Origin: Brachionus koreanus
Lineage: Eukaryota > Rotifera > Eurotatoria > Ploima > Brachionidae
DNA: 10,037 nt
Direction: 5' to 3'
NCBI GenBank assembly: GCA_016987375.1
Contig: PJRA01000288.1
Span: forward strand, 81,128 to 91,164
Shown here: piece by piece, positions 8,570-10,037 of the stretch
How the letters are laid out: each line of letters starts with the position of its first letter
Numbering within the stretch: the first letter of the stretch is position 1
Translations under genes and position numbers: made by a program
Notes under the pieces: generated by a model
The model's database searches: none
What the model saw: the letters and a program-made list of their open reading frames with translations, nothing else
What the model was told of the DNA's origin: nothing

Positions 8570-8720
8570 TTATTCTTTTTTTTTCTTTTCTATGTCTTTT
8601 ATTGCGATATCGAAAAGTGCGCTGAATTTTGTTTGTAATATATCTGGTATATAGTCGTTGAGGTCACTATTGATTTGTTTATGATTAGATCTTGTAGATA
8701 AGAATTTTTCAAATAGTCTC
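8570..8720 (-). CDS. Possible terminal exon, unknown protein
   Basis: On the - strand a frame is open for 59 codons (8749 down to a TAA at 8570-8572). The part from about 8720 onward reads as convincing protein: LFEKFLSTRSNHKQINSDLN, then DYIPDILQTKFSALFDIAIK and a lysine-rich end. Its base composition is richer in C and G than the surrounding DNA. An AG acceptor preceded by a T-rich tract (TTATTATTAGTAG on the - strand) falls at 8721-8722, so it could be the last exon of a - strand gene whose other exons lie at higher coordinates, or a fragment of a dead element. No partner exon was found in 8750-9060. I do not recognise the protein. Confidence 0.3.
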
Positions 8721-8749
8721 CTACTAATAATAAATAAATATCTAGTCAA

Positions 8750-9020
8750 TTATAATCCTGAGTTATCAACACACCTATGCAGGACAGGTTAAAATAGAGA
8801 TTCTATTCTTAATTACTTTAATAAAGCCTCTAATATGAATATTTTATTTATATTAAATCGATAACAATTATAAATTATTAGTTGAGATGCCGAAATTAAT
8901 ATTTTTAAGTTTTTTTATTATAGATATTTTTCAATGTAAAGCTTAATTTTTCAAAATTACAAATAGCTTTGAAAAAAAAATCACAGAAAAAATAGAAAAA
9001 TGGAAAAAGCTATACAATTA
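8750..9020. other. AT-rich non-coding stretch
   Basis: This has frequent stops in all frames and long A/T runs. It separates the candidate - strand exon from the Tc1-like relic. No gene, RNA or repeat is recognised. Confidence 0.5.
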
Positions 9021-9063
9021 ATAAGAAAAAAAATCGGTTCAAAAGTTTAGAAATTTTTAAAAT

Positions 9064-9883
9064 TTAATATTTGAAATGTCCGCCTTTGGCCTTACAACAA
9101 GTCAAAACTCTTTTTGGCATTCATTCAATCAATTTTTGTACGTACTCAAAGGTCAAAAATTGTTCTGCAAAATGTATCAACTGATACAGAGCTTGTATCA
9201 CCCAAATTTAGTGTGTGCAATTGTGCAAAACAGTATATGCATTAGGAAATAATTAAAATTAAATTGCAGAGATTTTACAAAAACTAAATATGGGTGATAT
9301 AAACCTTGTATCAGCTGATACATTTTGCAAAACAATTTTTGGACCCTTTGAAAAAAAATTGTTTTGATTTAAAATTTTTGTTTTTGAATTTTGCTTCAAA
9401 ATTCACAATGCCGATTAATTATTCCTGTATAAATGTTGCATTTACCAGTGCCTTTGTAAGAAATGCATCCCCATTTTATTTTTCAACCTTTTTACAATTA
9501 CTCTTGATTTACGATTAAAGACCTCAAAATGAGACTCGTCACTGAAAATAACTCTGTACCAATCACTAACTGTTCACTTAAGTCTCTGTTTACACCACTT
9601 ATATCTTTTTTAGCAATAGTTTATGTGAAGAAGTGTTCTTCTAACCGCTGTATGAGACTCTAAACCTTTTTTTGGAGATATCTAATCCCTCTAAAAGTAA
9701 TGTAATTTTCATCCCTAAAAGTTAACTTTCGAGTTCTACCAGAACAGCTTCGATCAGAGACAGAACCAGTCTCTTCATATTGTTTTTTAAGTTGAAGAGA
9801 CACATTTTGCAGTTACACCTAACAACTTGGCTATTTCTTTTTGCTTTTTTTTTCCACTTTTTAGCAGACCCACGATCTTCCAT
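9064..9883 (-). pseudogene. Decayed Tc1-like transposase
   Basis: Read on the - strand from an ATG at 9883, this is a Tc1/mariner-superfamily transposase, the DDE-type enzyme that cuts and pastes the element at TA sites. The N-terminal paired-like helix-turn-helix shows KQKEIAKLLGVTAKCVSS (about 9800-9856), followed in another frame by ETGSVSDRSCSGRTRKLT (about 9721-9775). The first catalytic aspartate sits in VIFSDESHFEVF (about 9523-9558). The C-terminal end reads YVQKLIE, a stop, then MPKRVL and AKGGHFKY, closing with TAA at 9064-9066. The copy is dead: frameshifts lie after the helix-turn-helix and elsewhere, stops occur in frame, and the segment that should hold the second aspartate and the final D/E is absent, its place taken by an unrelated inverted repeat at 9146-9351. 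Confidence 0.85.
9146..9351. repeat. Long imperfect inverted repeat inside the Tc1 relic
   Basis: The left arm (9146-9212) and right arm (9283-9351) are reverse complements over about 67 bases with a few mismatches and one or two indels, around a 70-base centre. Each arm includes the phrase gcaaaatgtatca followed by ctgataca and later atcaccca. The right arm contains a perfect 16-bp palindrome, tgtatcagctgataca, at 9307-9322; the left arm has the same with one change. The repeat interrupts transposase-coding sequence on both sides, so it looks like a second, small fold-back or MITE-type element nested in the Tc1 copy. A local inverted duplication is the alternative. No clear target-site duplication was found. 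Confidence 0.7.
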
Positions 9884-9983
9884 TTTAATGGTTTTGCTAA
9901 ATTAAAGATTTTTTGGTAATGTTATTTAGAGGCCCAATGAGCAGTTGGAGAGTATTTAAATTAAGCAGTTTAACACTCAAAAA

Positions 9984-10008
9984 CCGGATGAATTTTTTGA
10001 CACTTTTA
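9984..10008 (-). repeat. Possible terminal inverted repeat of the Tc1-like element
   Basis: On the - strand, upstream of the transposase start, the sequence reads aagtgtcaaaaaattcatcc followed by gg. Tc1-family termini often begin CAGTG next to a TA and continue with an A run, so this could be the 5' end of the element with its first base changed. On the other side, a weak counterpart may lie near 9021-9048 (aaaaaaaatcggttcaaaag), but the match is imperfect and the boundary is not certain. Confidence 0.35.
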
Positions 10009-10037
10009 TTTAAATCTTTTAATACTTTTTTTCAATA

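Noticed and set aside
9306..9518. A 70-residue + strand frame
   Set aside because: It runs antisense through the Tc1 transposase relic and the nested inverted repeat, and has no protein-like motif.
1..10037. CRISPR arrays, tRNA or rRNA genes, or bacterial operon signals
   Set aside because: No regularly spaced repeats, no cloverleaf or A/B-box pair, and no rRNA-like sequence were seen. The window is eukaryotic in character.

Overview
This window looks like a very AT-rich metazoan nuclear genome. The evidence is one spliced gene with a small AT-rich intron, non-LTR retrotransposon and Tc1/mariner relics, AATAAA poly(A) signals, and no bacterial operon or ribosome-binding-site structure. A small invertebrate such as a monogonont rotifer would fit the base composition and intron size, but that is an inference and nothing in the window is diagnostic of a species.

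Layout. Bases 1 to about 2235 are AT-rich non-coding DNA, holding overlapping hairpins near 713-769 and an exact 19-bp inverted repeat pair (1145-1163 and 1492-1510) that could bound a MITE-like element. Bases 2236 to about 2900 carry broken + strand open stretches with coding character but no recognised family. Bases about 3015-4440 hold two degraded LINE reverse transcriptase fragments in head-to-head orientation: the first on the - strand (about 3015-3578), the second on the + strand (about 3583-4440).

The one intact gene runs from 4686 to 8127 on the + strand. A short first exon (4686-4776) joins across a small intron to a long second exon ending at 8127, giving about 1120 residues. The protein has a c-Myc-like nuclear localisation signal, a dynamin/SLIP-GC-like GTPase domain with unusual nucleotide-binding motifs, a helical middle, and a C-terminal region whose motif order resembles the GREB1/TET-associated glycosyltransferase-like (GT-A type) fold. 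A GTPase-glycosyltransferase fusion directed to the nucleus is the most interesting proposal here. It rests on motif reading only.

Downstream, a possible - strand terminal exon lies at 8570-8720, followed by AT-rich DNA. The window ends in a decayed - strand Tc1-like transposase (about 9064-9883) whose middle has been replaced by a separate long inverted repeat (9146-9351). The host gene thus sits between decayed mobile elements, and no other gene in the window appears to work with it.
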